Positions 1 to 4,552 of a stretch of DNA of 6,243 bases are shown here, one piece after another (the stretch's first letter is position 1; each line of letters begins with the position of its first letter). The notes under the pieces are model-generated. The model saw only the letters and a program-made list of their open reading frames with translations. It ran no database searches and was not told where the DNA came from. The position numbers and the translations under genes are program-made. The stretch comes from Pseudomonadota bacterium (GTDB lineage Bacteria; Pseudomonadota; Gammaproteobacteria; Steroidobacterales; Steroidobacteraceae), in the NCBI GenBank assembly GCA_021850555.1, contig JAJZLX010000719.1, forward strand, positions 1 through 6,243, read 5' to 3'.

Positions 1-25
1 TTTCGGACCACGTCGCATCGATTCT

Positions 26-60
26 CCCTCGAAATCCAGTCTACCGTTGGACATCGAGGG
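26..60. repeat. Interrupted hairpin upstream of the fructosamine kinase gene
   Basis: CCCTCGA (26-32) and TCGAGGG (54-60) are perfect inverted repeats, and inside them TCCA (35-38) pairs with TGGA (48-51) across an AA/CA internal loop, leaving a 9-nt apical loop. No T-run follows on either strand, so it is not a standard intrinsic terminator. It could be the 3' end of an upstream transcript, an operator, or chance. Confidence 0.35.
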
Positions 61-148
61 CGCATAAACGTTCGACGAATTATTGAATCAGGACACTAGG
101 GGCAGTTCTGCGGTAGGCTCGCGCGGGCTTTGGGCTACCGGGGGCGAG

Positions 149-1063
149 ATGCGAAGCGAGGCGCGGGAGGCCGAGAATGACGCTTTCGAGGCTCTCTCGC
201 GTGAGATCGGCGCTCAGCTTGGCGTGACTTGTGCGCCCGGGCCCGAGCGCGCCGTGTCGGGCGGCTGCATTCACCGCTGCTACCTGTGGCGGTGCGAGGC
301 GGGGCCGATTTTCGTGAAGGTGGCCGATGCTTCGGCCGTGGGCCTGTTCGAAGCCGAAGCGGCGGGCCTGGCGGAGCTCACCGCGGCGCATGCGGTCAGG
401 ACACCGGCGCTGCGGGCGCGGGGTGTTGCCTCGGCCCGGGCCTTTCTCGCTCTGGAGTGGATCGAGGCCCGCTTCACCGGCCACGACAGCGAGCGCAGGC
501 TCGGGGAGCGTCTGGCGGCGCAGCACCGGGTGAGCGCCGAGCAGTTCGGCTGGCGGATGGACAACAGCATCGGGCGCACGCCGCAGGTCAATGGATGGCT
601 GCCCGACTGGGTGGAGTTCTTCCGCGAGCGGCGGCTGCGCTACCAGCTGGATCTCGCATCGCGGCGGGGCTTCGGAAAGCTGCTCGAGCGGCCCGGCGCG
701 CGGCTGTTGGAAAAGGTCGGGGCATTGCTCGAGGGCCATCGGCCGCGGCCCTCGCTCCTGCACGGGGATCTCTGGGGCGGGAACTGGTTCGCCGATCAAG
801 CCGGCGAGCCGGTGATCTTCGACCCGGCGGTGTATTACGGGGATCGGGAGGCGGATCTTGCCATGACGCGCCTGTTCGGCGGCTTCGGACGGGACTTCTA
901 CGCCGCCTACGAGGCGGCCGCACCCCTGCCCGCCGGACTGGCCGTGCGCTCCGAGCTCTACAACCTCTACCACGTGTTGAATCATGCCAACCTGTTCGGG
1001 GCAGGCTATGCCTCGCAGGCCCGTTCGATGATCGAGCGGCTGCTGGCCGAGGCGGGCGGTTAA
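149..1063 (+). CDS. Fructosamine kinase family protein (protein deglycation kinase)
   Basis: This is a cytoplasmic small-molecule/protein kinase of the fructosamine-3-kinase family (aminoglycoside-phosphotransferase-like fold). The family phosphorylates ketosamine adducts on glycated amines, which then decompose; bacterial members often act on ribulosamines or erythrulosamines. Visible marks, numbered from the chosen start: a GG-x-IHRCY nucleotide-loop segment near 38-45, FVKV with the probable ATP-binding Lys57, the family signature GWRMDNSIGRTPQ near 134-146, the catalytic HGDLWGGN loop (205-212, Asp207 and Asn212), the metal-binding FDPAVYYGDREADLAM segment (Asp225), and a C-terminal YNLYHVLNHANLFG helix. 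ATG at 149 gives 304 residues, close to the usual family size, and sits just behind a G-run. An in-frame TTG at 83 would add 22 residues without homology-like character and has no Shine-Dalgarno, so I rejected it. The true substrate cannot be read from sequence. Confidence 0.92.
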   Translation: MRSEAREAENDAFEALSREIGAQLGVTCAPGPERAVSGGCIHRCYLWRCEAGPIFVKVADASAVGLFEAEAAGLAELTAAHAVRTPALRARGVASARAFLALEWIEARFTGHDSERRLGERLAAQHRVSAEQFGWRMDNSIGRTPQVNGWLPDWVEFFRERRLRYQLDLASRRGFGKLLERPGARLLEKVGALLEGHRPRPSLLHGDLWGGNWFADQAGEPVIFDPAVYYGDREADLAMTRLFGGFGRDFYAAYEAAAPLPAGLAVRSELYNLYHVLNHANLFGAGYASQARSMIERLLAEAGG

Positions 1064-1151
1064 CCGGCCCCCGTCTCTCTCCAAAGACGTAATCGGCCAT
1101 CCGGGGTGACTTTTGTCATGCGCGCCCCGGGGCGGGGCGCCGCGTCCGCGC

Positions 1152-1157
1152 TAGAAT
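1152..1157 (+). promoter_or_regulatory. Candidate -10 element (TAGAAT) for the DUF3079 gene
   Basis: TAGAAT differs from TATAAT at one position and lies 8 nt before the ATG at 1166, so initiation about 7 nt downstream of it would fall on or next to the start codon. No good -35 lies at 16-18 nt; TTGTCA at 1113-1118 is 33 nt away and too far. There is no Shine-Dalgarno between this box and the ATG, which fits a leaderless transcript. Confidence 0.42.
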
Positions 1158-1165
1158 CGGCACTG

Positions 1166-1390
1166 ATGGCACGGAACATTCCCCTCCGACCCGGGCACCC
1201 GGAGCGCATCTGCTGGGGGTGCGAGCACTTCTGTGCGGCCGATGCCATGCGCTGCGGCAATGGCACCGAGCGGGCGCAACATCCCCTCGAGCTCTTCGGC
1301 GAGGACTGGGAAAGCTTTGGCCTCGATGCGCAGGCCGCCCCCGCGGACTCGAAGCCCCCCGCCGAAGGTCATCTCGGCACTTCGGACTGA
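1166..1390 (+). CDS. DUF3079-type small four-cysteine protein
   Basis: This is a 74-residue protein that I recognise as the DUF3079 family, small proteobacterial proteins of unknown function. The conserved block is HPERICWGCEHFC followed by MRCGNGTERAQHP and ELFGEDW. Four cysteines at positions 16, 19, 23 and 30 (C-x2-C-x3-C-x6-C) could bind a zinc ion or a cluster; that role is inferred, not known. The C-terminal 20 or so residues are Ala/Pro-rich and probably disordered. An in-frame GTG at 1106 would add 20 residues, but the family begins at about the MARNIPLRP segment, so ATG 1166 is preferred. The gene has its own promoter-like -10 immediately upstream and lies 102 nt after the fructosamine kinase gene, so it need not be cotranscribed with it. 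It has no signal peptide or membrane segment. Confidence 0.85.
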   Translation: MARNIPLRPGHPERICWGCEHFCAADAMRCGNGTERAQHPLELFGEDWESFGLDAQAAPADSKPPAEGHLGTSD

Positions 1391-1396
1391 TCCGCG

Positions 1397-1414
1397 CGGG
1401 CCGATCCAGGCCCG
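1397..1414 (+). terminator. GC hairpin after the DUF3079 gene, possible terminator
   Basis: CGGGCC (1397-1402) and GGCCCG (1409-1414) form a perfect 6-bp stem with a 6-nt loop, starting 7 nt after the stop codon at 1390. A G-run follows rather than T residues, so intrinsic termination is doubtful. It may simply stabilise the 3' end. Confidence 0.25.
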
Positions 1415-1453
1415 GGGGGCGGGTTTCCAGTCCGGGCACCGGCTGCGTGCGCG

Positions 1454-1459
1454 TATACT
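1454..1459 (+). promoter_or_regulatory. arsM: Candidate -10 element (TATACT) upstream of arsM
   Basis: TATACT is one mismatch from consensus and stands out in GC-rich surroundings 64 nt before the arsM ATG. No convincing -35 lies at the proper spacing, so an activator or a weak promoter is possible. The presumed leader of roughly 55 nt contains an A-rich patch (AATAAAAA near 1481-1488). No ArsR-type operator could be recognised with confidence. Confidence 0.33.
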
Positions 1460-1522
1460 CTAGCGCTCGAGAGGCATCTCAATAAAAAGGGGCGTCACGG
1501 CAGGTCCTGGCGCCGAGCACCC

Positions 1523-2572
1523 ATGAGCGCGACCCACGAGATCGTCCAGGACTACTACGGCAGGCAGCTCACCGCGAGCGCCGATCTGAAAAGTACGGCT
1601 TGCTGTGACGCAAGCCAGATCCCGGCCTGGCTGAAACCGCTCCTCGAGAGCATCCACCCCGAGGTGCTCTCTCGCTATTACGGCTGCGGCCTGGTCTGTC
1701 CGCCGCTGCTCGCCGGCTGCCGCGTGCTCGATCTCGGCTGCGGCTCCGGGCGGGACGTGTATGCACTCTCCCAGCTCGTGGGACCCGAAGGGGAAGTCGT
1801 CGGCGTGGACATGACGGAGGAGCAGCTGGCAGTCGCCGAGCGCCACCGTGCCTACCACGCCGGGCGCTTCGGTTATGCCAATGTGCGCTTTCAGCGCGGC
1901 TTCATCGAGCAGCTCGATGAGCTCGAGCTCGCGCCGGCCTCATTCGATGTGATCGTGTCCAATTGCGTCGTCAACCTCTCGCCCGACAAGCCGGCGGTGC
2001 TGGGGCAGGTGGCGCGGTTGCTTAAACCCGGCGGGGAGTTCTACTTCGCCGATGTCTATGCCGATCGGCGCGTGCCGGCCGCGGTGCGCGACGATCCGGT
2101 GCTCTACGGCGAGTGCCTCGGCGGGGCGCTGTACTGGAACGATTTCTTGCGCCTCGCGCGCGCCGCAGGCTTCACCGATCCGCGCCTCGTTGAGGACCGG
2201 CCGATCGCGGTCTCCGATCCGCGGCTCGCCGCTCGCGTCGCGCCCATCCGCTTCTTCTCCGCCACGTGGCGGCTGTTCAAGCTGGAAGGGCTCGAAGACG
2301 CCTGCGAGGATCACGGCCAGGCCGTGCTCTATCGCGGCACCGTCGCGACGTGCCCGGCGCGCTTCGAGCTCGATAAGCATCATCACATCGAGGCGGGCCG
2401 CGTATTTCCGGTCTGCGGCAACACCTTCCGCATGCTGGGAGAGAGCCGCTTCCGGCCGCACTTCGATTTCCTCGGCGATTTCAGCCGCCATTACGGGCTG
2501 TTCGCCGGCTGCGGCGGGGCACTGCCGTTCGATACCGGGATGCAGGCCGCGGCGGCAAGCGGCTGCTGCTGA
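1523..2572 (+). CDS. arsM: Arsenite S-adenosylmethionine methyltransferase ArsM
   Basis: This is a cytoplasmic enzyme that transfers methyl groups from S-adenosylmethionine to arsenite, giving methylated and volatile arsenicals. The protein is 349 residues. The Rossmann methyltransferase motif I is VLDLGCGSGRDVY (68-80), followed by VVGVDMTEEQL (92-102) with the acidic SAM-ribose residue. The arsenic-binding cysteines known from ArsM structures have counterparts here: Cys27/Cys28 in TACCDAS, Cys55 in YYGCG, Cys148 in SNCVVNLSPDK and Cys198 in GECLGGALYWNDF. Cys148 and Cys198 are the pair that holds As(III). The C-terminal third matches the ArsM-specific extension (HHHIEAG, FPVCGNT) and the chain ends in a Cys-Cys pair. 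ATG 1523 aligns with the usual VQDYYGRxL start; the upstream Shine-Dalgarno is weak (GAG at 1513-1515). No arsR, arsB or arsC is adjacent. Confidence 0.96.
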   Translation: MSATHEIVQDYYGRQLTASADLKSTACCDASQIPAWLKPLLESIHPEVLSRYYGCGLVCPPLLAGCRVLDLGCGSGRDVYALSQLVGPEGEVVGVDMTEEQLAVAERHRAYHAGRFGYANVRFQRGFIEQLDELELAPASFDVIVSNCVVNLSPDKPAVLGQVARLLKPGGEFYFADVYADRRVPAAVRDDPVLYGECLGGALYWNDFLRLARAAGFTDPRLVEDRPIAVSDPRLAARVAPIRFFSATWRLFKLEGLEDACEDHGQAVLYRGTVATCPARFELDKHHHIEAGRVFPVCGNTFRMLGESRFRPHFDFLGDFSRHYGLFAGCGGALPFDTGMQAAAASGCC

Positions 2573-2584
2573 GAAGCGGCCCGT

Positions 2585-3616
2585 CTATCCGCGCGCCGTC
2601 GACTCCTCGAGCCACCTCGGCGCGTCACTTCGGCCGGCAACGGTGAGTCCGTTCCCGAGGAGCTGCGCCCTTCCGGCCTTGGCGGCGTACAGTCGCTTGT
2701 CGGCTGCCTCCAGAAGCCGCTCGAGCGTCATGCCGTCGACGGGAAAGAAAGCCACACCGGCGCTGCAGGAGAGGCCGAGAGGGCCAAGGCCCGAAGGGGA
2801 GAACGAGGCGAGGGACTCCCCGAGCCGGCGCAGGACGAGGCCGCTCGAGTGCGGATCGGCATCCATCAGCAGCAGCACGAATTCATCCCCGCCGAGCCGT
2901 GCCACCGTGTCCTCGCCGCGGACCAGGTCCATCAGCCGAGCGCCGAGAAAAGTGAGCACCTCATCGCCCGCAGCGTGCCCGAACCGGTCGTTCACCTGCT
3001 TGAATCCGTCGAGATCGAGCAGGGTCAAGGTATGGATGCAGCCGTGGCGCTGGGCCTGCGCCGCGACATGCTCGAACCGGTCGCGCAGCAGATACCGGTT
3101 GGCCAACCCTGTCAGTGGATCGTAGCAGGCACGGCGCTCGAGAGTCGCGCGCACCCGACGCTCGGACGTGACATCGTGAAGTACGGCGATATGTTGCACG
3201 ATGGTCCCGGCATCGTTGCATACGGGCGAGAGCCTGGTGTTGAAGTACAGGAGCCTGCCATCCTTGCGGAAGGCAACCAGCGTCTCCTCCGCCATAGAGC
3301 CGGCGCGCATCGACGCCTGCAGCGCCTGCGCGCACCCTTCGGGGCCGAGCACGCTGAGGAAAAGCCTCCAGTCCCGCCCGAGGATCTCGGCCCGGCTGTA
3401 ACCGAGCAGCCTCTCGAAGATCGGGTTGGCATAGACGATCGGCTGGGCCGCCGCGGCTGTCTCCATCACTAGAATGGGTGTCGGGCTGCTTTCGATGATG
3501 TGCCGAAAGAACGGGGTATCGAGCCTTGGCGTGTGGTCTGCCGGCTCGGGCGCCTCGCCGGCGTTTCGGCCGAAGGTATTCGCAATCCGACCTCGAATGT
3601 GTCCGATCATGCGCAT
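2585..3616 (-). CDS. PAS-GGDEF diguanylate cyclase
   Basis: The product makes cyclic di-GMP from two GTP, a second messenger for surface attachment and motility. From ATG at 3616 it is 343 residues: a short N-terminal tail, a PAS domain at about 35-154 (FFRHIIESSP through HDVTSERR), then a GGDEF domain at about 160-320. The GGDEF domain has YDPLTGLANR, DLDGFKQVND, GHAAGDEVL and the canonical active site RLGGDEF (242-246). RGED (233-236) lies exactly five residues before GGDEF, so the inhibitory I-site (RxxD) is intact. There are no membrane segments and no EAL domain. The PAS is LOV-like but reads GRDWRLF where LOV proteins have GRNCRF. The start is uncertain: ATG at 3610 is nearly equivalent, and TTG at 3778 with a GAGG upstream would add 54 residues of unfamiliar sequence. 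It converges with arsM, with stops 12 nt apart. Confidence 0.88.
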   Translation of the reverse strand: MRMIGHIRGRIANTFGRNAGEAPEPADHTPRLDTPFFRHIIESSPTPILVMETAAAAQPIVYANPIFERLLGYSRAEILGRDWRLFLSVLGPEGCAQALQASMRAGSMAEETLVAFRKDGRLLYFNTRLSPVCNDAGTIVQHIAVLHDVTSERRVRATLERRACYDPLTGLANRYLLRDRFEHVAAQAQRHGCIHTLTLLDLDGFKQVNDRFGHAAGDEVLTFLGARLMDLVRGEDTVARLGGDEFVLLLMDADPHSSGLVLRRLGESLASFSPSGLGPLGLSCSAGVAFFPVDGMTLERLLEAADKRLYAAKAGRAQLLGNGLTVAGRSDAPRWLEESTARG

Positions 3617-3633
3617 GCCCGCCGGTTTCTTCA

Positions 3634-3661
3634 CTGTGCCACAGGCTTGATTTGTGACACA
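3634..3661. promoter_or_regulatory. Two TGTGnCACA dyads upstream of the diguanylate cyclase
   Basis: CTGTGCCACAG (3634-3644) and TGTGACACA (3653-3661) are each self-complementary around a central base. Their TGTG starts lie 18 nt apart, and they sit 18-45 nt upstream of the ATG at 3616 on the minus strand. Paired small palindromes in this position suggest a dimeric regulator binding site. The half-site resembles CRP (TGTGA) but lacks the 6-nt CRP spacer. If translation starts at TTG 3778 the sites would be inside the gene. Confidence 0.35.
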
Positions 3662-3714
3662 GTTAGCAGTGTTCGCGATATCGGTAGATGGACCTATGTC
3701 GGCATCCGGCAACG

Positions 3715-3741
3715 CTCTCGCCGCCGCTCCGACGGCGAGAG
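3715..3741. repeat. Perfect 9-bp inverted repeat in the divergent gap
   Basis: CTCTCGCCG (3715-3723) and CGGCGAGAG (3733-3741) pair perfectly around a 9-nt loop. It lies between the diguanylate cyclase (leftward) and the small membrane peptide (rightward). No T-run follows closely on either strand, so an operator or an RNA leader hairpin is as likely as a terminator. The remainder of 3617-3880 shows no gene I can support. Confidence 0.35.
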
Positions 3742-3880
3742 AGCAGTCGGGATTTTCGCGTATTTTGCGAGCAAACAAAATGCCTCAGAGTTCGGCCGCA
3801 GAACGGTGCGCCCAGCGGGGGCACCCAGCCCCGAAGCTCAAGTCGGCGCTGCTTTTGAGGCCGGATTCGGAGAAAGACGC

Positions 3881-3973
3881 GTGAAACCGCATGCCCGGCA
3901 TCTGATCATCGTGCTGATCATCGCCCTGATTCTTCTGTTGATTGCGACGGTTACGGCACAAATGATCCTGTGA
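3881..3973 (+). CDS. 30-residue single-span membrane peptide
   Basis: This is a small unrecognised protein starting at GTG. A strong Shine-Dalgarno, GGAGAAA at 3869-3875, ends its GGAG core 8 nt before the start, which is ideal spacing and the best ribosome binding site in the chromosomal part of the window. The first seven residues are basic (Lys2, His4, Arg6, His7). They are followed by a run of Leu/Ile/Val/Ala from about residue 8 to 26, long enough for one transmembrane helix, and a short tail, QMIL. By the positive-inside rule the N-terminus should be cytoplasmic. The frame is open back to 3500, but that upstream part is mostly antisense to the diguanylate cyclase and is not likely to be translated. 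Function is unknown; comparable tiny membrane proteins usually modulate larger membrane complexes. It is divergent from the diguanylate cyclase. Confidence 0.55.
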   Translation: MKPHARHLIIVLIIALILLLIATVTAQMIL

Positions 3974-4153
3974 GCGAGCGGCTCGTCAGACACATCGCGA
4001 CAGCTCGGCGCTCGAGCGCGATCGGGGCAACCTCTAAAGGGCCAATCGTTTCGCACGCGGCTCGCCGCCATCCCAGACCCCCGTTGAAGAGCCGTGTGGT
4101 GGCGGCATGAGAGCCGTGGGATAGCGAAGCCTGGACATCGCATGCAGGCCCGC

Positions 4154-4183
4154 TTGGCAAGCGCCCAACACCTGGTTTATGAT
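4154..4183 (+). promoter_or_regulatory. Sigma70-type promoter upstream of tRNA-Cys
   Basis: TTGGCA (4154-4159) and TATGAT (4178-4183) each differ from consensus at one position and are 18 nt apart, making this the best -35/-10 pair I found in the window. Transcription would start near 4190 and run toward tRNA-Cys at 4331, giving a leader of about 140 nt to be removed by RNase P, unless the promoter serves a small RNA in between. Confidence 0.5.
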
Positions 4184-4290
4184 TCCACGTTCAATTAGTG
4201 CAGCATATCTTGCGTTTTCAATAAACTAGAAGGTTTTCTTGCACTAGAAACGCATGTGTGGGCGCGGCTCCTTGAGCGATGTCCCGCGCA

Positions 4291-4317
4291 AAATCCCCAG
4301 TCCCACCCTGAGGATTT
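4291..4317 (+). repeat. 10-bp hairpin just before tRNA-Cys
   Basis: AAATCCCCAG (4291-4300) pairs with CTGAGGATTT (4308-4317) with one C-A mismatch and a 7-nt loop, ending 13 nt before the tRNA 5' end. In a precursor transcript from the 4154-4183 promoter it would form directly upstream of the RNase P cleavage site. Alternatively it is an operator or chance. Confidence 0.33.
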
Positions 4318-4330
4318 CCGATTCTCCAAA

Positions 4331-4404
4331 GGCTAGGTGGCAGAGTGGTCATGCAGCGGCCTGCAAAGCCGTCTACGCCGGTTCGATTCCGACCCTAGCC
4401 TCCA
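4331..4404 (+). tRNA. tRNA-Cys (anticodon GCA)
   Basis: A full cloverleaf is visible. The acceptor stem GGCTAGG (4331-4337) pairs with CCTAGCC (4394-4400), followed by discriminator T and an encoded CCA (4402-4404). The D stem is GCA/TGC. The anticodon stem GCGGC (4356-4360) pairs with GCCGT (4368-4372) around loop CTGCAAA, with anticodon GCA at 4363-4365. The variable loop is CTAC. The T arm GCCGG-TTCGATT-CCGAC (4377-4393) has one C-A mismatch at its second pair (4378 with 4392). The discriminator U and GCA anticodon are the expected cysteine identity elements. The gene is intact up to CCA although an integrase follows directly, as expected when an element inserts at a tRNA 3' end and restores it. 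Confidence 0.97.
4361..4404 (+). other. Probable integration site (att) in the tRNA-Cys 3' half
   Basis: Elements of this type recombine within a tRNA gene, usually at the anticodon or T loop, and carry a copy of the 3' end that rebuilds the gene. The integrase starts 148 nt downstream in the same direction, so one attachment junction should lie between the anticodon loop and CCA. The exact core cannot be set because the second copy lies outside the window. Confidence 0.45.
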
Positions 4405-4434
4405 AGAAAAACAATGACATAGGCGTGTTTTCTT
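4404..4434 (+). terminator. A/T-rich hairpin after tRNA-Cys, possible terminator
   Basis: AAGAAAAACA (4404-4413) can pair with TGTTTTCTT (4426-4434) with one bulged A, around a 12-nt loop, immediately behind the tRNA. The 3' arm is itself T-rich and is followed by TCCC. The stem is weak because it is nearly all A-T, so termination here is tentative. The sequence may equally be part of the element's attachment region. Confidence 0.27.
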
Positions 4435-4483
4435 TCCCGAGCGCGCTCTGGAAATCCGCTGATAAGCCATTGAAATCTTCCAA

Positions 4484-4505
4484 TGACACCCGGTGCAGGG
4501 TGTCA
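4484..4505. repeat. Perfect inverted repeat TGACACCC / GGGTGTCA in the integrase leader
   Basis: TGACACCC (4484-4491) and GGGTGTCA (4498-4505) are perfect complements around GGTGCA. The right arm continues as GGTGTCAAATTTGCG, which recurs with one base missing at 5766-5779. The position between the tRNA and the integrase start suits an operator for the integrase promoter or an arm-type recombinase/excisionase site. No T-run follows, so it is not a terminator. Confidence 0.5.
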
Positions 4506-4510
4506 AATTT

Positions 4511-4540
4511 GCGTAGACTAACGGTTTAGGCCGTCTACGC
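4511..4540. repeat. Inverted repeat GCGTAGAC / GTCTACGC carrying a tRNA-derived 11-mer
   Basis: GCGTAGAC (4511-4518) and GTCTACGC (4533-4540) are perfect inverted repeats with a 14-nt spacer, ending directly at the Shine-Dalgarno of the integrase gene. The right arm, extended to GCCGTCTACGC (4530-4540), is identical to tRNA-Cys positions 4368-4378 (3' anticodon stem, variable loop and first T-stem bases). This suggests a recombinase-binding sequence shared by the attachment site and the integrase control region. Confidence 0.5.
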
Positions 4541-4552
4541 GAGGGCAATCCA

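Larger units (their letters stand above)
3974..4330. other. Gene-free intergenic stretch before tRNA-Cys
   Basis: I see no protein gene in these 357 nt. The left half is GC-rich and holds a 12-bp perfect palindrome, GCGCTCGAGCGC (4008-4019), and a 9-bp direct repeat AGAGCCGTG (4088-4096 and 4110-4118). The right half contains a promoter-like pair at 4154-4183. Next comes an AT-rich patch, about 4176-4255, with repeated ACTAGAA (4225-4231 and 4243-4249), and TGCGTTT (4211-4217) complementary to AAACGCA (4248-4254). TAGTGCA (4196-4202) also complements TGCACTA (4240-4246), in a crossing arrangement. A hairpin at 4291-4317 precedes the tRNA. Confidence 0.5.

Noticed and set aside
80..1084. Long minus-strand open frame (334 codons) opposite the fructosamine kinase gene
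   Set aside because: Its translation has no recognisable domain, and it mirrors a clearly conserved plus-strand gene; long antisense frames are expected at this GC content.
2052..3125. Long plus-strand open frame across the 3' ends of arsM and the diguanylate cyclase
   Set aside because: It overlaps two well-supported genes in other frames, is Ser/Arg-rich low-complexity, and shows no family motifs.
2849..3472. Plus-strand open frame of 207 codons inside the diguanylate cyclase
   Set aside because: It is antisense to the GGDEF and PAS coding sequence, with no independent evidence.
3617..3645. Possible sigma54 promoter on the minus strand (TGGCAC within the first dyad)
   Set aside because: A -12 TTGC element is absent at the required spacing.
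3500..3880. Upstream extension of the small membrane peptide frame
   Set aside because: The first part is antisense to the diguanylate cyclase and the rest is unremarkable Arg-rich sequence. The strong Shine-Dalgarno sits at 3869-3875, so translation more likely begins at GTG 3881.
4254..4529. Open frame of 91 codons running through tRNA-Cys
   Set aside because: It includes the whole tRNA gene and the repeat-bearing integrase leader; there is no ribosome binding site or protein family.
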